Part shown: positions 12,775-23,665 of the stretch, in pieces
Position numbering within the stretch: position 1 is the first letter of the stretch
Layout: every line of letters begins with the position of its first letter
DNA from: Panthera uncia
Lineage: Eukaryota > Chordata > Mammalia > Carnivora > Felidae
Assembly: GCF_023721935.1 (NCBI RefSeq)
Contig: NC_064818.1
Location: 76,027,745 to 76,091,744 of the forward strand
DNA: 64,000 nucleotides
Direction: 5' to 3'
Program-made: the position numbers and the translations under genes
Notes under the pieces: generated by a model
The model's database searches: none
What the model was told of the DNA's origin: nothing
Seen by the model: only the letters and a program-made list of their open reading frames with translations

Positions 12775-13550
12775 TCTTGGGTCAAAAGCGTCCCTGGTGA
12801 GAATGCACCTTAGCACAACCCCTACTAAAGGTAATTTGGCAACATAAGCGTTCCGAATGCGTTTACCCTTTGACCCAGCAGTATGTGTATATAACAAAAT
12901 ATGCTCAAGGTTAGTCAACACAGCCTGCTTGGGACAACACACCTAATGACAAACTCAGGGGTACCTGCATGGCTCAGTCGGTTAAGCGTCCCACTTTGGC
13001 TCAGATCATGATCTTGCGGTCCATGAGTTCGAGCTCCGAGTCGGGGCTCTGTGTTGACAGCTCAGAGCCGGGAGCTTGCTTCGGATTCTGTGCTCTGTCC
13101 CTCCCCTGCTCATGCTCTGTCTGTCTCTCTGTCTCTCTCTCAAAAATAAATATTTTTAAAAATTAAAAAAAAACCTAATGACAAACTCAAATGTCCATTA
13201 ATAAGGATCGGTTAGAGTTATGGCCAACCATACACTGGAATACTACGCAAGAGTAATAAAGATCAAGGAAGGAAGGTCTGTATTTATATGGAAATATCTC
13301 CAAGAAATATGGTTAAATGCAAAAAGCAACGTGCGAAACTATGTAAGTTGTAGACTGCCTTTTAAGTTGGAAAGGAAAAAAAAATAAGCATGTGCATTCA
13401 AATTTGCATGAAGAAAATCTAGATTAATACACACAAAAAATTAATAAAAATGGTTACCTGAGGTGGGTATCCGGCAGATGAGGAAGTAGTGAAATGAGCC
13501 TTTTCATTGTGCACATTATTCTGTCTTGAATTCCGAACCACGTGAGTGCA
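12775..13550 (+). mobile_element. Ancient LINE-1 fragment, split by a SINE
   Basis: Decayed L1 motifs (TTTGACCCAGCAGTATG; AATGTCCATTAATAAGGATC; TACACTGGAATACTACG) occur on both sides of the SINE at 12958-13172. Boundaries are approximate. Confidence 0.6.
12958..13172 (+). mobile_element. Felid SINE, plus
   Basis: A perfect 17-base duplication ACCTAATGACAAACTCA lies at 12941-12957 and 13173-13189. The element is inserted in an old L1. Confidence 0.95.
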
Positions 13551-14044
13551 TTACCCATTGAAAAAATGGAAAACAGAAGCTCACGGAAGAGTATCGTTGG
13601 CCCCTGACAAGCATCGGTCCTAAAACTTGCCTTCGCCTCCGCCGGGAAATTCGGAGTGGGGAGGTTTAGAACGTGGGCTGGTGCTCATACCCATGGGCGC
13701 CATCTAAGATACAGTGATGCTCCTCCTGTTCTCACAGGCAAGTTCAGTTACCTGGAGCTGTTCCAGACCCAGGAACCAGCAACGAGCGCCTCTTAGCAGT
13801 AATGCAAATACCTCCTGCAGTGCATTCAGTGGCTCAACCATTTGCTCCACACTAGCTGCGGATGAACAGTGGCTTTGCACAAGCCACACGACAACCTGAC
13901 ACCTTATACGCACTCAACAAATATTTGCGAAACCACCAATGAGTGATACATGCTGGAATATTACGTAGCTGTCAAAAAGCAAGTCTTTGACAGGATTTCC
14001 AATAACGTACTTCTGATGCAATGTGAGCTTTAAAAAAAAGCATA

Positions 14045-14261
14045 GGGGCGCCCGGGTGGCTCAGTCGGTTGAGCGTCCGACTTCGGCTCAGGTCGTGATC
14101 TCACAGTCTGTGAGTTCGAGTCCCGCATTGGGCTCTGTGCTGATGGCTCAGAGCCTGGAGCCTTCTTCCGATTCTGTGTCTCCTTCTCTCTCTGCCCCTT
14201 CCCTGCTTATGGTCTGTCTCTGTCTCAAAATAAATAAAAACATTAAGAAAAAAAATTAAAA
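14045..14261 (+). mobile_element. Felid SINE, plus
   Basis: Complete copy; an A-run plus GCATA is duplicated on both sides. Confidence 0.93.
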
Positions 14262-14626
14262 AAAAAAAGCATAATACAAAATTTACATAGAATAGGATAT
14301 GGCTACTATAAATGCACAAATAAACAAGAGGGAAAAGGACTAGCAGGAAATACGCAGAGACATCAGCAGGGGTTACTCTGGGCTGTGGGCTGATGGGGGA
14401 TACGCTAGGTCTGCCCATGTGCCAGCAGCCTGGTCGGACAGGAAAGGGTACCACGGCCAGGATCCAGCTTCTCCAGACATCAGGACCCTGCCACTCTGCC
14501 TGGGAGGGTGTCACCATGGCAACAGGTCTTGACACTGGGACACTGATTCTTCCTGCACTCAGTTCCACTAACTGGCTTTTAGCCCACTTCCTTCTCCCCA
14601 CCCCCTCTCTCATTGCCATTCCCAAG

Positions 14627-14659
<33 letters not shown>

Positions 14660-14742
14660 TTTTTAAGATTTTTCTCCATGATCGGTTTTGCATTAGGTTG
14701 CATTCCTGTTACCTTGATACCTGCTTTTGTGCTTGCTTTTTT

Positions 14743-14956
14743 GGTTTTATTAATTTTTTTTAACATTTATTCATTTTTGAGAGACAGAGTATGAGCAGGG
14801 GAAGGGCAGAGAGAGAGGGAGACACAGAATCGGAAGCAGGCTCCAGGCTCCGAGCTGTCGGCACAGAGCCCGACGTGGGGCTCGAACTCACTAATTGCGA
14901 GATCGTGACCTGAGCCGAAGTCAGACGCTCAACCAACTGAGCCACCCAGGCACCCC
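14743..14956 (-). mobile_element. Felid SINE, minus
   Basis: Reverse copy ending GAGCCACCCAGGCACCCC. An imperfect TGYGCTTGYTTTT repeat flanks it. Confidence 0.92.
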
Positions 14957-15117
14957 TGCGCTTGTTTTTATTCAGTCATCAACCTCATATGCTGGCTTGT
15001 TGTCCATGTTTCCTTTTCCATTGCCTGTCATTTTAATCCTCTATCTTTTACTCTCATGTTTATTTTATGTCTTTGCCCCGTAGCCTGTGCCTTTTACATA
15101 CATCTCTATTTTTACCT

Positions 15118-15492
15118 ACTGTATTAGTCAGGGTTGTACAGAGAGAGAGAGATTTTAAGGAATTGGCTTACGGGATTAGGGAGGCCGGAAAGTCCAAAAT
15201 CTGCAGAGTGGGCTGACAGGCTGGAGACTCAGGGAAGAGCACTTAATGCAGCTCAGACATGCTGGCAGGATTTCCTCTTGCTTGGGTAGGTCAGTCTTTC
15301 TTCTAGTCATAGCTTCAACTGATTAGATGAGGCCCACCCATGTCATAAAGGGCAGTTTGCTTTACCCAAAATCCACTGATTTAAATGTTAATCTCATCCA
15401 GAAAACATCCTCACAGAAACATCCAGAATAATGGATCAGACCAAAATACAGCTGGGCCCAGCCAAGTTGACGCATAAAATTAACCATCAAAC
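15118..15492 (-). mobile_element. Ancient ERVL-type LTR (MLT2-like)
   Basis: TGTATTAGTCAGGGTTGTAC at one end and CCAAGTTGACGCATAAAATT at the other, with AACTGATTAGATGAGGCCCA between, match an old LTR pattern. The strand is a convention and the name uncertain. Non-coding relic. Confidence 0.6.
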
Positions 15493-15530
15493 CTACTTAC
15501 ATTTACCAGGTTTTTAAAGATGAGATTTGG

Positions 15531-15746
15531 GGGGCGCCTGGGTGGCTCAGTCGGTTAAGCGTCCGACTTCAGCTCAGGTCATGATCTCGCGGTCTGTGAG
15601 TTCGAGCCCCGCGTCGGGCTCTGGGCTGATGGCTCAGAGCCTGGAGCCCGCTTCCGATTCTGTGTCTCCCTCTCTCTCTGCCCCTCCCCCATTCATGCTC
15701 TGTCTCTCTCTGTCTTAAAAATAAATAAACGTTAAAAAAAAAAAAA
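15531..15746 (+). mobile_element. Felid SINE, first of a tandem pair
   Basis: AAAGATGAGATTTGG is duplicated at 15517-15531 and 15747-15761. The next SINE starts at once after the second copy. Confidence 0.94.
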
Positions 15747-15761
15747 AAAGATGAGATTTGG

Positions 15762-15948
15762 GCACCTGGGTGCCTCAGTCGGTTAAGCGCCCAAATTCGG
15801 CTCAGGTCATCATCTCGCAGTTTGTGAGTTCGAGCCCCACGTCGGGCTCTGTGCTGACAGCCTGCTTCAGATTCTGTGTCTCCTTCTCTCTCTCTCTGCC
15901 CCTCCCCCACTGTGCTCTGTCTCTCAAAAATAAATAAGCACTAAAAAC
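15762..15948 (+). mobile_element. Felid SINE, second of a tandem pair
   Basis: It begins right after the target duplication of the preceding SINE and is followed by a third, imperfect copy (AGATGAGTTTGAG). Confidence 0.93.
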
Positions 15949-16164
15949 AGATGAGTTTGAGTGGTTTTTAGAGCGTGTTAATAGGTTTTCCATTATTATG
16001 CATAATCATACCCATTTTTGAACTGTGTGGTAAAAGACTCATACAGTATATATTCCCTTGTGTCTGCTCTTTTCCCTCAGCATTATGTTTTTCAGACTCT
16101 TTTACTGATATGTTTGACTTTAGCTCATTTTCGTTGTTGCTTAGCGTGATTTTGTTATGATTTA

Positions 16165-17110
16165 TCAAGCTGCCTTCTGCTTCTGATTTGGGGAACAATC
16201 TCATACATGCCTCTTTGGGCTATGGGCATGCTTTTCTGTTGGGTGCAAATCTAGGGGTGCAAGGTGCTGGGTCTTGGGGTATGTGTAGCTTCCATTTCCT
16301 GGAAAATTCTCAGCTCCATTCCAAAGTTTCCACCATCATAGACTCCCAACAATAATCCCCCCTTGTCAACACCGGTGGGTATGCTGTGGTATCTCACAGT
16401 GGCTTTAATTTGCATTTTTCCAGGTGCAAATGATGCCGAACACCTTTTCTATTGGCCATCGAGCTTACCCTTTGTGACATGTCTGTTCAAGTCTTTTGGC
16501 CATTTTTTCTAACAAGCTTTTGTTTTCTTGTTGGTATGTGGGACTTGGTTATGTATTCTTGACACAAGCCCTACGTTGGTTCAACATGTGGCAAGCACCT
16601 GTTTCTACTGTTGACTTGGCCTTCTCCTTTTTTTTTTTTTTTTAAGTATTTATTTATTGAGAGAGAGAGAGGGAGAGGGAGAGGGAGAGGGAGAGGGAGA
16701 GGGAGGGAGCTCCAGCGGGCTCCACACTACACAGTGCATAGCCTGAACCCACACACCGTGAGATCTTGACCTGAGCCAAAATCAAGAGTCAGACGCTTAA
16801 CTCACTGAGCCACCCAGGCACCCCGGCCCTCTCCTTTCTCAAAGGTATTACTTGTGCCAGCTGCACTCCAACTTATCAGTCTTTCCCTGGTTGGTTAGTT
16901 CTTCCCATGCCTTGTTTAAGAAATCATTTCCTACTCCAGGGGGAAATGATGCTCTCCTAGATTACGTGGCTTGTATGTTCATAAATCACATTCTCCTATA
17001 TTCTCTAAACCTCGGGGCTTTTTCCTTTAACTTTCTTCCTACTCTCAGTTTTTTAGCTATAATGCTCAATTATTTCCCATCTTTTTTTCTTTAAGTATAT
17101 TTTCCAACCG
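16165..17110 (-). mobile_element. Ancient LINE-1 fragment, minus, split by a SINE
   Basis: The reverse-strand L1 3' pattern is recognisable (GGTATCTCACAGTGGCTTTA; GTTCAAGTCTTTTGGCCATT). It is interrupted at 16631-16824. Edges are approximate. Confidence 0.6.
16631..16824 (-). mobile_element. Felid SINE, minus, with expanded GAGAGG tract
   Basis: Reverse copy whose CT-rich body has grown into a GGGAGA simple repeat at about 16660-16706. TGGCCTTCTCCTTT/CGGCCCTCTCCTTT flank it. Confidence 0.92.
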
Positions 17111-17469
17111 AATTTTACATGGCTACCAAGAAGTCCGTGCCTGTGTACGCACGGAGCGCCCTCTCAAGAAACACACACAAAAATCTAGAGGACTTTCCTC
17201 CTCCTCCCCACATCCTTGCCAGCAGTCACCGTGTGGGCTTTGGCTCCCTCTGATGGATCTTGCCACCCGTTGCAAGGTGGCTTTCCAAAGACCTTCAGCC
17301 ATCTCCTCTCTCCAGCGCTAAGATTTTCTATGTAGATAGCCAGCCCCCTCATTTATGGGAATGGTGCTCCTTTTTAACAATGCATAAGATACAGTCTTTG
17401 TATAAGCTGAGTGCTTTAAAATCATGGTTTCCCGATGAGCTCTAGGCAGATCAGAGCCCTGGAAAGTTC

Positions 17470-17815
17470 TTCTCCAACGTCAATGTGCAAGTAAATCTCC
17501 TGGATATTTTGCTAAAATGCAGTCTTATTTGGTAGATCTGGGGAGGGACTCAAAAATCTGCACACACCCTCCCCCAACGAGTTCCCAGGTGACGCCAATG
17601 CTGCTGGTTTAAAGAGACACAAAGTAGTGACTCAACGTGGACCACTCAACACGAGGTGCTACTCAAAGTGTGGTCCGTGGACCGGCAGCCATGCTATCAC
17701 CTGGGAGCGTGTTAGAAATGCAGAATTTCAGGTGCTGCTCCAGATTTATTGAATCCCAGTCTGCATTTCAGCAAGTTCCCCTGGTGATTCACATGCACGG
17801 TTAAGTGAAAAAGGA
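17470..17815 (+). mobile_element. MER5-like DNA transposon fragments
   Basis: Two adjacent MER5A-like copies: about 17470-17612 (TTCCCAGGTGACGCCAATGC) and 17645-17815 (CTCAAAGTGTGGTCCGTGGA). Confidence 0.6.
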
Positions 17816-18168
17816 AGCTGGTTGGCACCTGTGAGGAATCAGATGCTGTACAACCTCCACGCGGTCACTGGTGGGGTTCACCCAGAGGGCTTGTGGCCAG
17901 GACTCACACTGCTTCACACCCCCCTGCTTCTAAAATCCAGCCCCCCGCTTCTCCAGTCTCCTTCTGGCATAAGGACTGGGGAGACGGTGGCTCAAGCAGA
18001 AATGTTACAAACAGTTTCTTAGGAATGGAGTCAGCTGTGGCCCTTTTGGAGGCTTTTTGGGAAGTCCACCCAGAATGGTGGAGCCGAAGGGTTAGGGGAA
18101 GACTGTTTCACCTTTAGACCTTTGGGAAATGGTTGGACCTCTGGAAACATGTCAGAAGCAGAGTTGCT

Positions 18169-18385
18169 GGGGCGCCTGGGTGGCTCAGTCGGTTAAGTGG
18201 CCGACTTCGGCTCAGGTCACGATCTCACAGTTTGTGGGTCTGAGCCCCACAGAGGGCTCTGTGCTGACAACTCAGAACCTGGAGCCTTCTTCAGATTCTG
18301 TGTCTCCCTCTCTCTCTGCCTCTTCCCCACTTATGCTCTCTCTCTGTCTCTCAAAAATGAATAAACATTAAAAAAATTTAAAAAA
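18169..18385 (+). mobile_element. Felid SINE, plus
   Basis: The perfect duplication AGAAGCAGAGTTGCT lies at 18154-18168 and 18386-18400. Confidence 0.95.
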
Positions 18386-18450
18386 AGAAGCAGAGTTGCT
18401 GACTTTGTCTGGAGAGCAATAGATTATTATCAGTAGAAGTTAAAGTCCCA

Positions 18451-18937
18451 CACATGCACCCCCACGTTTATAGCAGCACTATCGACAATAGCCAAAGTAT
18501 GGAAAGAGCCCAAATGTCCATCGATGGATGAGTGGATAAAGAAGATGTGGTATATATATACAATGGAGTATTACTCGGCAATCAAAAAGAATGAAATCTT
18601 GCCATTTGCAACTACGTGGATGGAACTAGAGGGTGTTATGCTAAGTGAAATTAGAGAAAGACAAAAATCATAGGACTTCACTCATATGAGGACTTTAAGA
18701 AACAAGACAGATAACATAAGGGGAAGGAGACAAAAATAATATAAAAACAGGGAGGGGGACAAAACAGAAGAGACTCATAAATATGGAGAACAAACAGAGG
18801 GTTCCTGGAGGGAGTGTGGGAGGGGGGATGGGCTAAATGGGTAAGGGAAATTAAGGAATCTACTCCTGAAATCACTGTTGCACTATATGCCAATTCCGAT
18901 GTAAATTTTAAAAAATAAAACATTAAATTAAAAAAAA
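18451..18937 (+). mobile_element. LINE-1 3' fragment, plus orientation
   Basis: L1 ORF2 end and 3' UTR (AATGTCCATCGATGGATGAG, TGGAGTATTACTC) finish in a poly(A) tail. The 14-base AAGTTAAAGTCCCA flanks it at 18437-18450 and 18938-18951. Severely 5'-truncated. Confidence 0.88.
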
Positions 18938-19597
18938 AAGTTAAAGTCCCAGAAGGATGTTTTAATCCATCTTGAGAATCTAGGCCAAGGTGACGGGGTT
19001 TTTTGTTGTTGTTTTTAGTTTTCTCCACCAGAATTTCTGCTGAGTTCTTTGCAGACTCACCTAGGAGGATTCCCCATCTTTGATAGAATCTGTCCCATTG
19101 GAGGACAAGAGGATCAAACTGACACCAGGGTCCAAGAAGGGGGACCAGTGCTAACCCTTTAATAGAGACCATTGTCCACACCACATTCTGGTTCTGAAAA
19201 GAGAGCTTGAGAATCCCCCTGTGGTTCCCTGTGTTGCTATTAATATTCACCACAGGGCATGAGAAATTCTTTTCTGAAGTGTAGGAAAGCCTGGGTTCTT
19301 GGCTCTGGAGAGGTCACATGGCAAGCATTCATCTTCAAGGAAATCTCAAGGGATGTTTATGCTAAGAACAAACAAATAGACTCCCAAAAAGATGGCTCTA
19401 CAAGACAGAGATTTCTCTTTAAGAATGTGGCCAGTTGAGGTCATAGAGGTAAAGACCCTAATGCGTTGGTTAACTGTTCTGATGGGTTTTGATAAAATGT
19501 TCATGATAAAGATGTGCTCGAGTATAGTGGTCAAGAGTATGGTTGTGGGTATGCTAGAAATTTTGATAACTGGCTCCAGGGCGGGGGTGGTGGGGAG

Positions 19598-19737
19598 TTC
19601 CCAGATTTAACAAATAAAAATACGTGAAACCCATTAAATGTGAATTTCAGATATGTTCCACCTACTTATACGAGAATTATTGGTTTTCAATTGAAAACTC
19701 AAATTTAACTAGGTGTCTTGTATATTATCTGGCAACC
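19598..19737. mobile_element. Degenerate palindromic MITE-like element
   Basis: CCAGATTTAACAAATAAAAA at the left and TTGTATATTATCTGGCAACC at the right are approximate inverted copies, and the inner arms (TGAATTTCAGAT / AAACTCAAATTT) also pair loosely. The whole is about 140 bases. Confidence 0.5.
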
Positions 19738-20200
19738 CTATCTCTGGGGAAAAAAATAAAAGCCTCGATATGAAGCATTTACCAATTTCCTTGGTGTTAA
19801 AACACCCACCATGGCTGATTTCAAGCTGCCAATGTGAAGTCACTGAATATGGAATTGAGAAGAGATCCCCAGATTTTGGTGCTCATTCTCATTATGTCTG
19901 TCAGGTTTCTGCCCTGGAAAGTAACTATTTTACCCAGGTTACTCTTTGGCAGGACATCGCTTTGTGCAACATGCACGTAAAAGAGTCAATGCTCCTCCTT
20001 CGTTGAAGGGGAGCTGAGAGCACTGTGGGTTTGTAGGAGCAGAGCGGGTGTGGGGATGTGGTGGGAGAAAGGCCAGAAAAAGAGACAGCTACAATGGGAA
20101 GAGCCTGTTAGGCCACACTGAAAAGTTGGCACTTTTCCCTCAGAAGAGTGAGACATGCATCACAACTTTCTCTGAAGGAGGTGGCTTACTCACCTGTTAA

Positions 20201-20310
20201 TTTTTTTTTTTTTTTTTTTAAGTAGGCTCTACGCCCAGTGTGGGGCTTGAACTCACAACCCGGAGATCAAGAGTCACACGCTCTATTGACTGAGCCAGCC
20301 AGGCACCCCA
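20201..20310 (-). mobile_element. Short tRNA-head SINE, minus
   Basis: Only a T-run and the tRNA-like head (GACTGAGCCAGCCAGGCACC) are present, without the CT body. It is an older or short CAN-SINE form. Confidence 0.85.
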
Positions 20311-20329
20311 AAACAGTTTAATTTTTTAA

Positions 20330-20800
20330 AAACAACTTTATTGAGGTAAACTTTACTTACTATGGGGGCACCTGGGGTGGCTCAGTCGGTTGGGCGTCCG
20401 ACTTTGGCTCAGATCATGATCTCCCAGTCTGTGAGTTCGAGCCCCGCGTCGGGCCCTGTGCTGACAGCTCAGAGCCTGGAGCCTGCTTTGGATTCTGTGT
20501 TTCCCTCTCTCTCTCTGCCCCTTGCCTGCTCATGCTCTGTCTCTCAAAAGTGAATAAACATTAACAATTTTTTTTTAAACTTTACTTACTATGAAATTCA
20601 CCTGTTTTCGATATCATACTTCAATGATTTGTAGTAACTTTACTGAGTTGTGTGCAACTCTCTCTACAATTCAGTTTTGGAATGTTTCTAACACCCTAAA
20701 AAGATCCCTTGTGCCCATTTACAGTTAATCTCCTGGCAAGTACCAGGAGACTCTAGTCAACGAGTCTCCTTTCTGTCTCTATAGATTTGCCTTCAAATGT
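20330..20800 (-). mobile_element. Ancient LINE-1 3' end, minus, split by a SINE
   Basis: The minus-strand L1M-type tail is recognisable: AACTTTATTGAGGTAAAC, then AAAAAGATCCCTTGTGCCCA and TTCTGTCTCTATAGATTTGC. Confidence 0.65.
20365..20576 (+). mobile_element. Felid SINE, plus
   Basis: The perfect 17-base duplication AAACTTTACTTACTATG lies at 20348-20364 and 20577-20593, inside an old L1. Confidence 0.95.
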
Positions 20801-22077
20801 TCTTATTTTAAATCAGCTCCTTCCTTTCTAGCTTTAAATGACCCTCTCTTCCTTGGCGCTCTGCTGTGGAGTGAGTGGGCATTTTGTTGTTCCTTTGTCA
20901 CAGCAGAGGCACCACTGGGTCCATGCTCATGAACCCTGCCCTCTTCTTATGAAGCCGGAAGCTTGCAGCTTCCTGAGCTTGTAGCTGGGATAATGGCTGG
21001 GCTCTCTTGGCTTAGTGGCTTCCCCAAAGAGTAGAGCTGGAGATCTGCTTAATTTTCCATAGGCTAACACAGAAATGACTTTGCAGTTCTGAGATTCTAT
21101 CAGATTATAGAGAGAGGGTGTTAACTGTGGTTTCCCTTATCTCTAAATAACAACTTCCTGTGTTAGTCTGGCACGAAAATGGCGCCAGGCAAACCCAACC
21201 GTGATTCTGCTGGGCCCGCTACAACCAGACAAGGCAGGAGACAGGGGATGGGCAAATTTCCCATATTCGGAATGGTCCTTCCAGCCTGTTGGTCCCTGTG
21301 ACATCTGAACACAAACAAAACAGGAGAAAAGACCCTTCCCCCTGAAGCCATCTCAAGTTAAGATAGAAGGGTTGTAGTGTCACTTGCCCTCCCTTGATGG
21401 GGAGGATTAGGCAGGGTTTGGATTCCATTCTTGTCTCGTTGTGCCCCGTGCCCCACTGACCTCTGATTCAGCTCTGTCCCCTATCTGGGCTGCTACAAGC
21501 CCCATCTTAGAAGTAAACCACCAAAAAGAATGTGGGAGGTAGAGAACTGGCCATCTCTGGGAGGCACACCCAGAAGCTTCAGTGGACAAGAGAAGCAGGT
21601 TGAAGGCATTTTCCAAGCAGGATACGTCTCTGCTTGGCTGCCGAGGGCTATGCCAGGGAGGGCTGGTCACACACATGCCCCTCCTACAGTGGAACAAAGG
21701 CAGGACTGAGATTTGCCAACAGGAGAAAGAAAGTAAAATCTGCCATTGTCCCATGAAAGTTTCCTTCAAAGAGACATTTGAAAATTGTTTTTGACTTAAG
21801 AGAAGGGCAAGGGTCCAGCAGGCCTGGGATATTAGACGACGAAGGTGGGACAAACTATCAGCTCCTCTCAATGCAAACATCACTACCAGCCTTTCCTGGC
21901 AGGACTTTGTCCTGTGTTCTTTGTCCCTGTGGCTCAAGATGGTGGGTGGTATCTAAAACTAGGTCTGTCGTGTAGACAAAACTCGAATGGCATCTTTCAA
22001 GACGACACACAAAAAAATGTGACACGGCAGAGAAATGGCAAATAGAAACAGGCATTTAAAAAAGTATACACGCCCAT

Positions 22078-22267
22078 GGGGCACCAGTAGGTTAAGCTCC
22101 GGAATTCGGCTCAGGTCATGATCTCACAGTTCGTGGGTTCGAGCCCCGCGTCGGGGTCTGTGCTGACACCTCAGAGCCTGCTTCAGATTCTGTGTCTCCC
22201 TCTCTCTCTGCCCCGCCCCTGCTCACGCTCTCTCTTTCAAAAATAAATAAACATTAAAAAATTTTTT
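22078..22267 (+). mobile_element. Felid SINE, plus, internal head deletion
   Basis: The head lacks the GGTGGCTCAG block (GGGGCACCAGTAGGTTAAGC). The rest is typical, flanked by AAAGTATACAC. Confidence 0.9.
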
Positions 22268-22366
22268 TAAAGTATACACTCACCCATCAGGCACATAATT
22301 TATGTGAATTCAGATTTTGACACTCAGTGAAAAGAGATAACAACAACAGTCATTTAAATGGCACAA

Positions 22367-22556
22367 GGGGCGCCTGGGTGGCTCAGTCGGTTAAGCGTCC
22401 GACTTCAGCTCAGGTCATGATCTCACAGTTCATGAGCTGGAGCCCCGTATCCAGCTCTCCACTGACCATGCAGAGCCTGCTTCGGCTCCTCTCTCCCCCT
22501 CTGTCTCTGCACACCCCCCTGCAAAATAAATAAACATTAAATTAAGAAATAATAAT
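22367..22556 (+). mobile_element. Felid SINE, plus
   Basis: Typical head at 22367 and AATAAATAAACATTAA tail. AAATGGCACAAG/AAATGCACAAAA flank it. Confidence 0.92.
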
Positions 22557-23420
22557 AAATGCACAAAAATTCCACCTGGGTCTGTGATCCACTTCAAGTT
22601 AATTTTGGATGTGGTGGGTAAGGGTTGAGCTATTTTTGTTATTTGCACTTTGGTGCTCAGTTGTTTTACCACCAGGTTTTGAATTACCTTGGTGCCTTTG
22701 CCAAAATTCCAATGGCTGTGTGTGCAAGAATCTATTTGGGGACTTTATTCCATTGATCTATACGTCTTGTTTACATCCATCTTGCATGGCCGTGACTATT
22801 TAGCTCTAAATAAAGACTTTTTCAGAAATGCTTTGGCTATTCTAGGCCCTTTGCTTTTCTGTATTCACTTTAAAATCAAATTGTCAATTTTACAAAAGGC
22901 CTGCAGGAATTTTCTTAATGTATTGCATTGAAACTATAGATCACTTTAAGGAAGAATTGATACCTTAATAATACTGACTTGTCCAATTGGTGAGCATGGT
23001 GTATCTCTCCATTTTAGACCTTTAATTTCTTTCAGCAGTGTTTTACGGTTTGTCATGTGTAGTTCTTGTACGTGTTACGTTAAACTTACCATTATGAATT
23101 TTATGGGCTCTCAATGCTATTTTTTTTTTAATTTTTTTTTAACTTTTATTTATTTTTGAGACAGAGAGAGACAGAGCATGAATGGGGAGGGGCAGAGAGA
23201 GAGGGAGACACAGAATCGGAAGCAGGCTCCAGGCTCCGAGCCATCAGCCCAGAGCCCGACGCGGGGCTCGAACCCACGGACCGCGAGATCGTGACCTGAG
23301 CTGAAGTCGGACGCTTAACCAACTGAGCCACCCAGGCGCCCCTCTCAATGCTATTTTAAATGGTAACTGTTTTTCATTTTCCAATTACTATTGCTAGTAA
23401 ATATATATACAAGTGATTTT
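22557..23420 (-). mobile_element. Ancient LINE-1 fragment, minus, split by a SINE
   Basis: The reverse L1 pattern shows in TTCCATTGATCTATACGTCT and the following T-rich stretch. A SINE sits at 23125-23341. Confidence 0.6.
23125..23341 (-). mobile_element. Felid SINE, minus
   Basis: CTCTCAATGCTATTTT is duplicated at 23108-23124 and 23342-23357. Confidence 0.95.
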
Positions 23421-23442
23421 TTTTTAATTTCCCTTATTTCTT

Positions 23443-23634
23443 GGGGCGCCCAGGTGGCTCAGGTGGTTGAGTGTCTGATTCTTGACTTTGGCTCAGGTCA
23501 TGACCCCAGGGTGGTGGGATCGAGCCCCGTGCTGGGCTCTGTGCTGAGCATGAAGCCTGCTTGGGATTCTCAGTCTCTCTCTCTCACTCTCTCTCCTTCT
23601 GACCCTCTCCCTTTTTTCACTCTCTTTCTCTAAA

Positions 23635-23665
<31 letters not shown>
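23443..23665 (+). mobile_element. Older CAN-SINE variant with long poly(A)
   Basis: The head is GGGGCGCCCAGGTGGCTCAG and the body diverges from neighbouring copies (GATTCTTGACTTTGGCTCAG). It ends in about 27 A. Confidence 0.9.

Larger units (their letters stand above)
12043..14044. other. C10orf120: Upstream of C10orf120: intergenic
   Basis: This is the 5' side of the minus-strand gene. No TATA box or CpG island is evident in the first few hundred bases. Further out are an old L1 and SINE, then unique sequence. Confidence 0.5.
18952..22077. other. Intergenic between repeats
   Basis: Mostly unique sequence besides the listed elements. A 176-codon minus-strand frame at 21407-21937 has no recognisable domain and no supporting signals. 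Confidence 0.5.

Noticed and set aside
14101..14766. 221-codon minus-strand frame
   Set aside because: It spans two SINEs and a poly(T) run (poly-Lys stretch); no gene.
18678..19253. 191-codon minus-strand frame
   Set aside because: It runs antisense through an L1 tail and its poly(A) and is an artefact of repeat sequence.
21407..21937. 176-codon minus-strand frame
   Set aside because: No recognisable domain, no promoter or splice support. Length alone is not convincing.
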